Shown here one piece after another: positions 36,301 through 46,386 of a stretch of DNA of 64,000 nt. How positions within the stretch are numbered: position 1 is the first letter of the stretch; each line of letters starts with the position of its first letter. Source of the stretch: Onthophagus taurus (lineage: Eukaryota > Arthropoda > Insecta > Coleoptera > Scarabaeidae). Under the pieces are notes generated by a model that made no database searches, was not told where the DNA came from, and saw only the letters and a program-made list of their open reading frames with translations. The DNA is taken from contig NC_091970.1 in the NCBI RefSeq assembly GCF_036711975.1, forward strand, positions 689,501 to 753,500, in the 5' to 3' direction. Position numbers and translations under genes: made by a program.

Positions 36301-39300
36301 CCGTGGTCCCGTGTGTATGTATATTCATTCGACGTCCGCAACGGACGAAGAATAACCGTTTTGTCGGAAACGAGAACATAAACCGGATGTTCTCTCGCTT
36401 GGTGGCTTTTTTAAAGTTTTTTTTTAAAGTAGTAGTAATAGTGCGAACTTATTTTAAACAACAAACGGTCATGGACGTGATGTTAGATCCGGGTTCGGTC
36501 CTCAAGACATGATCGTTGGAGGCGAGGTGAGTGAGACGAAGTATAATAAACAGGAAAATTTACTTTCTCCGAAATGAAATTGTCTAGGTATCAACCCGGA
36601 TCTAGAAAAAGAAATTCGATTTTAAACGAATTGGGATTTGTTTTGTTCTTTGTTGGAAATTATTTAAAACGTTAAATGAAATTTATTGAAAATAAAGTGA
36701 ATCTGTTCTTGGGAATTTGTAAATTAACCTAAAAGTGGGAAAATACTCAAGAATTCATTGAAAGAATTTTTTTATTAATTTGCTGTGGTTTGTCACGATA
36801 AAATGTGGCTTTGAAAGAATTCTTTGAAAAAAAAATCATATTTTGTATAACTACGATATCTTTAATTAAAAATTTTAAATTTGATAATATCAAACGTCAA
36901 AATGACATTTAACCTGTCAATTTTAATGTTTGATTTTGTCAAACAACCTAACTTTTCAATGTAAAAGTTACATTTGTAATTCGAAATTGTTGGATTTAAA
37001 CTTATTTCTTTTATAAACATAAAACTACAATTTCAAATTTGACAATATCAAATGTCACAATGACAGGTATAATGTCAAAATGACATTAACCTTAATTAAT
37101 TAACGTCAATTTGAATTAGATATTTTAAAAAATCCTCAATGAGGTTCGTTCCTTAATTCCAAGCCGTTTAGGAAAAATTAATTTTTTTTTATAACCCCAC
37201 TTTTAATAAACGTCAATTTAAATCAGATATTTTTGAAAATTTATATAAAATGAATGGCTCATCCTGGAAACTTTAAATTTGGTATGAAACAACCTCAAAC
37301 GTTCCTTTATAACCTCAATGAGGTTCGTTCCTTAACTCCAAGCCGTTTAAGAGAAATAAATTTTTTCGTGTAACCTCACTTTCAATAAACGTCAATTTGA
37401 ATTAGATACTTTTAAAAAGTTATATAAAAGGAATGGCTCATCCTGGAAACATTAAATTTTATATAAGATAACCTCAAAGATTCCTGTATAACCTCAATGA
37501 GGTTCGTTCCTTAATTCCAAGCCGTTTAGGAAAAATTAATTTTTTTTTATAACCCCACTTTTAATAAACGTCAATTTAAATCAGATATTTTTGAAAATTT
37601 ATATAAAATGAATGGCTCATCTTGGAAACTTTAAATTTGGTATGAGATAACCTCAAACATTCCTTTATAACCTCAAAAAGTTTCATTTCTTAATTCCAAG
37701 CCGTTTAGGAGAAATTTATTTTTCTGTATAATCTCACTTTCAATAAACGTCAATTTGATTAGAAGTATTTCAAAAATTTATATAGAAGGAATGGCTCATC
37801 CTGGAAACTGTAAATTGGGTGTGAGATAACCTCAAACATTCCTTTATAACCTCAAAAAGTTTCATTTCTTAATTCCAAGCCGTTTAGGAGAAATTAATTT
37901 TTTTGTATAATCTTACTTTCAATAAACGTCAATTTGATTAGAAGTATTTCAAAAATTTATATAGAAGGAATGGCTCATCCTGGAAACTGTAAATTGGGTG
38001 TGAGATAACCTCAAACATTCCTTTATAACCTCAAAAAGTTTCATTTCTTAATTCCAAGCCGTTTAGGAAAAATTAATTTTTTTTTATAACCCCACTTTTA
38101 ATAAACGTCAATTTAAATCAGATATTTTTGAAAATTTATATAAAATGAATGGCTCATCCTGGAAACTTTAAATTTGGTATGAAACAACCTCAAACGTTCC
38201 TTTATAACCTCAATGAGGTTCGTTCCTTAACTCCAAGCCGTTTAAGAGAAATAAATTTTTTCGTGTAACCTCACTTTCAATAAACGTCAATTTGAATTAG
38301 ATACTTTTAAAAAGTTATATAAAAGGAATGGCTCATCCTGGAAACATTAAATTTTATATAAGATAACCTCAAAGATTCCTGTATAACCTCAATGAGGTTC
38401 GTTCCTTAATTCCAAGCCGTTTAGGAAAAATTAATTTTTTTTTATAACCCCACTTTTAATAAACGTCAATTTAAATCAGATATTTTTGAAAATTTATATA
38501 AAATGAATGGCTCATCTTGGAAACTTTAAATTTGGTATGAGATAACCTCAAACATTCCTTTATAACCTCAAAAAGTTTCATTTCTTAATTCCAAGCCGTT
38601 TAGGAGAAATTAATTTTTTTGTATAATCTTACTTTCAATAAACGTCAATTTGATTAGAAGTATTTCAAAAATTTATATAGAAGGAATGGCTCATCCTGGA
38701 AACTGTAAATTGGGTGTGAGATAACCTCAAACATTCCTTTATAACCTCAAAAAGTTTCATTTCTTAATTCCAAGCCGTTTAGGAAAAATTAATTTTTTTT
38801 TATAACCCCACTTTTAATAAACGTCAATTTAAATCAGATATTTTTGAAAATTTATATAAAATGAATGGCTCATCCTGGAAACTTTAAATTTGGTATGAAA
38901 CAACCTCAAACGTTCCTTTATAACCTCAATGAGGTTCGTTCCTTAACTCCAAGCCGTTTAAGAGAAATAAATTTTTTCGTGTAACCTCACTTTCAATAAA
39001 CGTCAATTTGAATTAGATACTTTTAAAAAGTTATATAAAAGGAATGGCTCATTCTGGAAATATTAAATTTTATATAAGATAACCTCAAAGATTCCTGTAT
39101 AACCTCAATGAGGTTCGTTCCTTAATTCCAAGCCGTTTAGGAAAAATTAATTTTTTTTTATAACCCCACTTTTAATAAACGTCAATTTAAATCAGATATT
39201 TTTGAAAATTTATATAAAATGAATGGCTCATCTTGGAAACTTTAAATTTGGTATGAGATAACCTCAAACATTCCTTTATAACCTCAAAAAGTTTCATTTC

Positions 39301-42300
39301 TTAATTCCAAGCCGTTTAGGAGAAATTTATTTTTCTGTATAACCTTACTTTCAATAAACGTCAATTTAAATTAGAAATTTAAAAAAAGTTATATAAAATG
39401 AATGGCTCATCTTGGAAACTTTAAATTTGGTATAAGATAACCTCAAACATTCCTTTATAACCTCAAAAAGTTTCATTTCATAATTCCAAGCCGTTTTGGA
39501 GAAATTTATTTTTCTGTATAATCTCACTTTCAATAAACGTCAATTTAAATTAGATATTTAAAAAAAGTTATATAACATGAATGGGTGATCCTGGAAACTT
39601 TAAATTTGGTATAAGATAACCTCAAACATTCCTTTATAACCTCAAAAAGTTTCATTTCTTAATTCCAAGCCGTTTAGGAGAAATTTATTTCTCTGTATAA
39701 TCTCACTTTCAATAAACGTCAATTTAAATTAGAAATTTTAAAAAAGTTATATAAAATGAATGGCTCATCTTGGAAACTTTAAATTTGGTATAAGATAACC
39801 TCAAACATTCCTTTATAACCTCAAAAAGTTTCATTTCTTAATTCCAAGCCGTTTAGGAGAAATTTATTTTTCTGTATAATCTCACTTTCAATAAACGTCA
39901 ATTTAAATTAGATATTTAAAAAAAGTTATATAACATGAATGGGTGATCCTGGAAACTTTAAATTTGGTATAAGATAACCTCAAACATTCCTTTATAACCT
40001 CAAAAAGTTTCATTTCTTAATTCCAAGCCGTTTAGGAGAAATTTATTTTTCTGTGTAATCTCACTTTCAATAAACGTCAATTTAAATTAGATATTTAAAA
40101 AAAGTTATATAACATGAATGGGTGATCCTGGAAACTTTAAATTTGGTATGAGGTAACCTCAAACATTCCTTTATAACCTCAAAAAGTTTCATTTCTTAAT
40201 TCCAAGCCGTTTAGGAGAAATTTATTTTTCTGTATAATCTCACTTTCAATAAACGTCAATTTAAATTAGATATTTAAAAAAGTTATATACCATGAATGGG
40301 TGATCCTGGAAACTTTAAATTTGGTATGAGGTAACCTCAAACATTCCTTTATAACCTCAAAAAGTTTCATTTCTTAATTCCGAGCCGTTTAGGAAAAATT
40401 AATTTTTCTGTATAACCTTACTTTCAATAAACGTCAATTTGAATTAGATATTTAAAAAAAAAATTATATAAAATGAATGGCTCATTCTGGAAACTTTAAA
40501 TTTGGTATGAAACAACCTCAAACGTTCCTTTATAACCTCAAAAAGTTTCATTTCTTAATTCCAAGCCGTTTAGGAGAAATTAATTTTTTTGTATAACCTT
40601 ACTTTCAATAAACGTCAATTTGATTGTAAGTATTTCAAAAATTTATATAGAAGGAATGGCTCATCCTGGAAACTTTAAATTGGGTGTGAGATAACCTCAA
40701 ACATTCCTTTATAACCTCAAAAAGTTTCATTTCTTAATTCCAAGCCGTTTTGGAGAAACTAATTTTTTTTTATAACCTCGCTTTCAATAAACGTCAATTT
40801 TAATCAGATATTTTTAAAAAGTTATATAAAATGAATGGCTCTTGTTGGAAACTTTAAATTTGGTATGAGGTAACCTCAAACATTCCTTTATAACATCAAA
40901 AAGTTTCATTTCTTAATTCCAAGCCGTTTAGGAGAAATTAATTTTTCTGTATAACCTCACTTTCAATATGATTTGTATACATAATTTTTTTAACTTGTTC
41001 TTTTATCCCTAACTGAATTAAATTATTGATTTTAACCTTTTTGTTACAGAAATATGTAGACGATATATGTAAAGAGGGTTGCGCCGGTGCCGTAGCTGGT
41101 GAAGATTCTAGTTACGATTCGGATTGCGACGCGGAACCGTCCTGTTTCAGTCATCAGGATGTCTCCAGGACGACCAGCGACACCCTCGCCGCCGAATACG
41201 CCGAGTACGTCCAAACGAGCCCCGATTTATCCAGAAGTTACACAGCCAGGCAAGTTTCTTTTACATTTATTTCAAATTAAATAATCAATTCCACTTATTT
41301 AATTCTATTTAGGGTAGAGTTCGCGTTAAAATTGGGCTACACCGAACGTTTAGTTCAATCGGCCCTTCAAAAATTGGGCCCATCCCCCGCCCAAAACGAA
41401 TTATTAGCAGAATTAATTAAATTGGGGGCTCAAAGAGGGAGTTCTTGCGATAGTAGTCCTATTGAGGATAACCCCGAGGATCTTCAAGTTTTAGAACAAC
41501 AACAACAAATTTCCGCGCAATCGTTACGACCGATTGTTATTGATGGTAGTAATGTAGCGATGAGTCATGGTAATAAAGAAATATTTTCTTGTCGCGGGAT
41601 AAAGATTTGCGTCGATTGGTTTAAAGCGCGGGGACACATGGATGTAACGGTGTTCGTGCCGAAATGGAGAAAAGAAGCCCCTCGGCCGGATAATCAAATT
41701 CGGGACCAAGAAATCTTGGCCGATTTGGAACGCGAAAGACTTTTGGTCTTTACACCATCGCGATTTGTGGGTGGGAAAAGGATGGTTTGTTACGATGATA
41801 GGTATATATTAAAATTAGCGGCGGAAGTCGATGGAATAGTTGTAAGTAACGATAACTATCGGGATTTATGTCAAGAAAGTGCCGAATACCGTAAAGTCGT
41901 TGAAGAACGAATTTTGATGTATTCGTTTGTAAATGATCGTTTTATGCCCCCGGATGATCCTTTAGGACGATCTGGACCTACCCTCGATAATTTTTTACGA
42001 ACACAACCGAAAAAAGCCGATCCCCCTCCACCTTGCCCATACGGAAAAAAATGCACCTACGGTAATAAATGTAAATATCATCACCCCGAAAGAGGTCCAT
42101 TTCCGCATAAAAGCGTCACCGAACGTTTATCGGAACACGCTCAAAGACATTTATTAGCACGCGAAGGTGAAATAAGAAAAACCCCCGTTACAAGAACCCG
42201 ATCGAATGTCCCACCGGTTAAAGAACAACCACAACATGTAATCGTTTCAAAAAGTTTAAGCGTTGATAATGTTGGGTCGCCATCCTATCAAGTAGTGCAA

Positions 42301-42765
42301 GCGGAAAATTTACATCGAAAATTACAAAGGCAATTAACACTAAATCCATCAACGGATCCCCGATTATCACGACGTTACACCCCCACTCCCATCGGTACGA
42401 TACAAATTCAATCGGCGTATTTAACACCGCCGTCTTCTTGGGATGTTCATCCTCATGTTACAAGAATTGCTTCTGCGCCGGATTCTTATCGGCAATGGCC
42501 CCCACAACCGCATCTTCATCAACAAGGACACATGCATAGGGTGTCGAGTTGTTCTGATCCGCAATTAAATATGTGGCCGGGGCCGCAATGGGGTTCGCAA
42601 GGCGCTCAAAGTCAAAATCTTCAAGATGAAGCTCGAAGGAAGTTACATTATCATTTGGCCGCGATTTTTCCTGAGGAACAAGTTGCGAAAGCTATGCAAA
42701 TGTATCCGGATGAAACTAATCCGCAAAAAATTTGTGCTGCCATCCTTGGGATGTTCCCAAAATAA
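33023..42765 (+). CDS. Zc3h12: Regnase / ZC3H12-family endoribonuclease (PIN/NYN + CCCH)
   Basis: Regnases cleave stem-loops in 3' UTRs of short-lived mRNAs, often of immune genes. The confident exons are 41050-41249 and 41313-42765, joined as AG|G (SYTAR-VEFALKLGY) across a GC-AG intron. Domains in order: a UBA-like helical domain (FALKLGYTERLVQSALQKLG); the PIN/NYN nuclease with acidic catalytic motifs VIDGSNVAMSHG, CYDDRYILKL and DGIVVSNDNYRDL; a CCCH finger CPYGKKCTYGNKCKYHH (C-x5-C-x5-C-x3-H); a Pro/Gln/Ser-rich linker; and the C-terminal domain HYHLAAIFPEEQVAKAMQMY. Two upstream exons can each splice to 41050 in phase 0: 33023-33364 (total 664 aa) and 36509-36526 (total 556 aa). The last large intron is packed with satellite C. 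A family-level call; which ZC3H12 type is not decided. Confidence 0.9.
33365..36300 (+). other. Intron or upstream region of Regnase, with promoter-like GC-rich patch
   Basis: Mostly AT-rich with no coding region. The stretch at about 34390-34960 contains two to three degenerate copies of a ~200 bp block (TGACATTTCTAATTCGAAATTG, with AATTTTAAATTTGACA and CAAACGTCA), repeated again at 36850-37100. A CpG- and GC-richer patch at 35520-35720 looks like a promoter or non-coding first exon. The minus-strand ORF there is not credible as protein. Confidence 0.45.
36300..36526 (+). CDS. Alternative first exon of Regnase (short isoform, MIVGGE) with overlapping upstream ORF
   Basis: ATG at 36509 opens MIVGGE and the exon ends at 36526 with a near-ideal donor, GAG|GTGAGT, in phase 0 with the exon at 41050. 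An upstream ORF reading MDVMLDPGSVLKT (ATG at 36471, or longer from ATG near 36386) ends in TGA at 36510-36512, so the coding start and the upstream stop overlap as ATGA. The exon start is unknown. CGTCCGCAACGGACG near 36330 can form a hairpin. Confidence 0.55.
36850..37100. repeat. Degenerate intronic repeat (same family as 34390-34960)
   Basis: Shares TACATTTGTAATTCGAAATT-type and AATTTGACAATATCAAA blocks with 34440-34950. It borders satellite C directly. Confidence 0.5.
37100..40970 (+). repeat. Satellite C, about 21 copies of a ~180 bp unit with higher-order structure (Regnase intron)
   Basis: CCAAGCCGTTTA recurs near 37160, 37338, 37517, 37696 and 37876 and onward to 40930. Each unit contains TTCCTTTATAACCTCAA, AATTCCAAGCCGTTTAGGA, TTTCAATAAACGTCAATTT and AATGGCTCATCCTGGAAAC. 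Variants follow an order: units with ATAACCCCACTTTTAATAAA alternate with units having GTGTAACCTCACTTTC and GTATAATCT(C/T)ACTTTC. Blocks of three to five units therefore repeat almost exactly (37.1-38.0, 38.0-38.75, 38.75-39.3 kb). The last third (39.4-40.3 kb) is a more homogeneous run. Confidence 0.93.
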
Positions 42766-43510
42766 TTTTAACTCAAAAAAAAAAATAAATAAATAAGATG
42801 TTTATAAAAAAATGTTATATTTGTCGACAAATATTTAAAAAGATGGATAAAAACAATTTTATTTTAAAAATTCAAAAGTATCTAACTTGGTTAGCATTTA
42901 CAGGGTGATTATCTGATAATTTTCGGAACATCCTATATATAATTATTGTATATGTATACGGGTGGATTTTTGTTGGTTTTTTGTTTAATATAAAATTTAT
43001 TTCACTTACTTATGCGAAAAGAAGTAAACAAGAAGTTAACCACCTTGTATTAATCGAAAAACCAACTTCATCTAACGTATTTCTTTATATGTATGTCTAT
43101 ATACGTTGATACTATGTATCTCTAGTAAAAATTGTTGCAATTTTTGTATTATAAAGTAGCGTGTTTTATTAATAATAACAACAAAAAAAAATGTTAAAAA
43201 AATAATAAGAAACCGACCGTCTCTATCGTTTTTTCATACACTTTTACCCCCTAAATGTTTCTACTAAGAATAAGGTTTTATTTCATGGTTTCTTATTTTG
43301 TATATTATAGCATTAAGTGTTTTCCATCTATTAGTGTAGTCAAATATTAATTAGATCGGCTATAATGTATTAAAAACGCTACTTTTCGTTCAATTTATAT
43401 TTATGGAGCTTTGTAGATAGGAGTGTTCTAATTTTTTTTTATTTTATAACTTCTATACTGTTATTTATTTGCATTTGTAATTAAAAAACTAATAAAATTC
43501 GTTTTATAAG
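42766..43510 (+). other. Regnase 3' UTR
   Basis: AT-rich, no gene. AATAAA at 43491-43496, in the context of TATACTGTTATTTATTTGC, is the likely poly(A) signal. The same tail sequence reappears in every Nup42 5' duplicate downstream, which shows that it was part of the duplicated segment. Confidence 0.7.
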
Positions 43511-43539
43511 GATTTAATCTTATTATTTTTATTATTAAT

Positions 43540-43740
43540 TATTTAGCGCCATCTATTGCTTTTATAGCTGAAATTAAAACAACATAACCTCATTTCAATT
43601 TCATTGTGATTTTTATTAATTATTTCAAGTATTAACGATGTTTGTTTGTAAATTTCTTTTGCAAAGTAGTTGGAAATTTTATAATTTTTGTCGATTTGAT
43701 CATCAATTATTTCAATTTTCGATTTATAATTAAAAATTAA
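43540..43740 (+). pseudogene. Degenerate copy 1 of Nup42 promoter and exon 1
   Basis: AGCGCCATCTATTG, ACATAACCTCATTTCAAT and then AACGATGTTTGTTTGTAAAT at about 43636 align with the Nup42 leader and exon 1, but the zinc-finger frame is lost. No exon 2 follows before the next copy. Confidence 0.65.
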
Positions 43741-43769
43741 TAATATTAGCTTTTTTTAATGTTATTTGT

Positions 43770-44085
43770 TTAGCGCCATCTATCAGCGCTATAACTGAAA
43801 CTAATACAACATAACCTCATTTCAAATACATTGTTATTTGTATTAATAATTTAAAGTCTTAATGATGGTTATTTGTAAATTTCTTCTACAAGGTACATTC
43901 AAATTTGGTAATTCTTGTAGATTGATCATCAATTAGGTAATAATAACAAAAATTAAAGAATTATTAAAATTTAATTATAACCTAACTTTCTTTAAACTAA
44001 TACAGGGGGACACAACAATAATCAAAATGTAGCTCGGGCAATAATGATTGATCCAAATGCCTTAATACAAATCTTATTGAATAAC
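43770..44085 (+). pseudogene. Degenerate copy 2 of Nup42 exon 1 to exon 2
   Basis: Exon 1 starts with ATG near 43864 (MVICKFLLQGTFKFGNSCR). The second zinc ligand Cys is replaced by Phe, and a deletion shifts the frame before the His ligand. The exon 2 part (CAAAATGTAGCTCGGGC, ATGATTGATCCAAATGCC) is present but its acceptor is rearranged. It ends at the same junction (TTGAATAACTTTTATACTG) as the later copies. Confidence 0.7.
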
Positions 44086-44246
44086 TTTTATACTGTTATT
44101 TATAATTACAAGTTAATAAAATTAGTTTAATAAGGATTAAAATTTTATTTTTTAGCGACATCTATTGACGTAATAATTGAAACAAAAGCAACATAACCTC
44201 ATTTAATCTTTACTGCGATATTTATTAATTATTCTAAGCATTAACG

Positions 44247-44507
44247 ATGGTTGTTTGTAAATTTTTTCTACAAGGTACCTGCAAATTTGGTAATTCTTGT
44301 AGATTCGACCATCAGTTAGGTAATAATAAGAAAAATAAAGGATTTATTAAAATTTAATTATAACCTAACTTTTTTTAAGACAATTCCGGAGGATCATCAA
44401 TTTTAAAGCAGAATAATAATCAAAATGTGGCTCGGGCAATAACGATGGATCCAAATGCCTTAATACAAACCTTATTGAATAACTTTTATACTGTTATTTA
44501 TAATTAA
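44247..44507 (+). CDS. Nup42-derived minigene 1: single CCCH zinc finger, 66 aa predicted
   Basis: Exon 1, 44247-44319, encodes MVVCKFFLQGTCKFGNSCRF then DHQL, with an intact C-x7-C-x5-C-x3-H finger identical to Nup42. Donor G|GTAATA and acceptor TTTTAAG (exon 2 from 44380) match the Nup42 intron 1 sites. Exon 2 runs through QNVARAITMDPNALIQTLLN, then NFYTVIYN and TAA at 44505-44507. AATAAA follows at 44513-44518. The unit is thus a complete small gene with a Nup42-like upstream region and a poly(A) signal that derives from the Regnase tail. It lacks the FG and Gle1-binding parts. Whether it is expressed is unknown; a young, not yet decayed duplicate would look the same. Confidence 0.6.
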
Positions 44508-44644
44508 AAGTTAATAAAATTAGTTTAATAATGATTAAAATTTTATTTTTTAGCGACATCTATTGACGTAATAACTGAAACAAAAGCAACATAACCTCAT
44601 TTAATCTTTACTGCGATATTTATTAATTATTCTAAGCATTAACG

Positions 44645-44905
44645 ATGGTTGTTTGTAAATTTTTTCTACAAGGTACCTGCAAATTTGGCAATTCTTGTAG
44701 ATTCGACCATCAGTTAGGTAATAATAAGAAAAATAAAGGATTTATTAAAATTTAATTATAACCTAACTTTTTTTAAGACAATTCCGGAGGATCATCAATT
44801 TTAAAGCAGAATAATAATCAAAATGTGGCTCGGGCAATAACGATGGATCCAAATGCCTTAATACAAACCTTATTGAATAACTTTTATACTGTTATTTATA
44901 ATTAA
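44645..44905 (+). CDS. Nup42-derived minigene 2: single CCCH zinc finger, 66 aa predicted
   Basis: Near-identical to the copy at 44247: exon 1 at 44645-44717, exon 2 at 44778-44905, stop at 44903-44905 and AATAAA at 44911-44916. The finger, both splice sites and the reading frame are intact. The predicted protein appears identical to minigene 1, and its first 25 residues match Nup42 exactly. Its period relative to minigene 1 is 398 bp, and the same spacing (398 bp) separates it from the real Nup42 ATG. Confidence 0.6.
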
Positions 44906-45042
44906 AAGTTAATAAAATTAGTTTAATAACGATTAAAATTTTATTTTTTAGCGACATCTATTGACGTAATAACTGAAACAAAAGCAACATAACCTCATTT
45001 AATCTTTACTGCGATATTTATTAATTATTCTAAGCATTAACG

Positions 45043-46386
45043 ATGGTTGTTTGTAAATTTTTTCTACAAGGTACCTGCAAATTTGGCAATTCTTGTAGAT
45101 TCGACCATCAGTTAGGTAATAATAAGAAATATAAAAGATTTATTAAAATTTAATTATAACCTAACTTTTTTTAAGACAATTCCGGAGGATCATCAATTTT
45201 AAAGCAGAATAATAATCAAAATGTGGCTCGGGCGACAACGATGGATCCAAATACCTTGATACAATCCGTAATTAACGATATGGTGGCTGCGGAACAAGGG
45301 AAACAATGGATTTTTTCAAGTTATAGCCCTTTTAAGGACAAGCCGACTTTCCCTGGATTCGATGATAAAAGTTTTGAGGAGATCCGATTGGGGTTTTATG
45401 AAGCTAATAAAGCTGGAACTATAGAACATTATGTAAGATATGTTTAATGATTTAGATATATAATTGATTTATTTTTTGTTAAGAAACAAATGGTTCAAAT
45501 GTGGTACCAAGAAGCGTTCGGAAGGATAAAAACATTACAAAATCCTAATCAGGAAATTGTGAAATTATTAACACAAATTTATAATACAAATCAACAACAA
45601 CCATTTCAAAATAATAATAACGGATTTGGTTCAAATAATATTCTTGGAGCTAATTCGCAAAATTCAATTTTTGGTGGTAATAAACAACAAAATCCACAAA
45701 ATAATAATGTTTTTGGACAAAATACGATCTTTGCAAACGCAAATAATTCACCGTTTTCAACAAATCAATCTCCATTTGGAAATAATGCTAATAATCAATC
45801 AAAAACGTTTAACCAAAATCCAACAAATATGTTTAATCAAAATAATTTTAATCAAAACTCAATTTTTAGTAATAATAGTATATTTAGTAATAATCAACCC
45901 CCACAACAAATACAACAACAATTTAGCAACATTCAGCCATCAAATAATCCATTTGCTAATAATACAATTCCTCAATCGAGTCCATTTGCACCCCAAAACA
46001 TTCAACAAAGCGCCCCATTTAATCCCCCTGCAACTCAAGCAACCCCATTTATACCCCAACCTAATCCCAATCACACAAACTTATTTAATCCGCAAAATCA
46101 AAGCACAATCTTTCAAAATCCAGTTCAAAATAATCCAATATTTAATAACCCGGCACCTAATTATTATCAAAATCCCCAAAATGTATTTAATCAAAATTCG
46201 ATTTTTGGAAATTCAATTTTGAATAAAAATCCTGGAGGTGATGCAGCAAAACCGAACGTTATTGATAACAATTCGTATTCGAAAATAGAGGATTTAACGC
46301 AAGAGGAAATTAAATCATTCGAATGTGACGAATTCGATTTTGGGAAGATTCCTGAACGACCTCCAACGTTAGAAATGTGCTTTTAA
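45043..46386 (+). CDS. Nup42: Nucleoporin Nup42 (NUPL2/hCG1 type), CCCH finger plus FG-like repeats
   Basis: Nup42 sits on the cytoplasmic face of the nuclear pore and works with Gle1 and the DEAD-box helicase Dbp5 in mRNA export. Three exons, 45043-45115, 45176-45432 and 45484-46386, join in frame to 410 residues. Residues 1-24 form the zinc finger (Cys4, Cys12, Cys18, His22). The conserved block GKQWIFSSYSPFKDKPTFPG, then GFDDKSFEEIRLGFYEANKA, spans about 60-100. About 200 residues of Asn/Gln-rich NxF repeats follow; only about five are true FG (GFGSN, IFGG, VFGQ, PFGNN, IFGNS), the rest being FS, FA or FN. The C-terminal ECDEFDFGKIPERPPTLEM is the Gle1-binding-type tail. Both ends of the gene are tandemly duplicated in the flanking DNA. 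Confidence 0.9.

Noticed and set aside
45626-46222. 198-codon ORF in another frame of Nup42
   Set aside because: Ile/Gln-rich shadow of the Asn/Gln repeat region.
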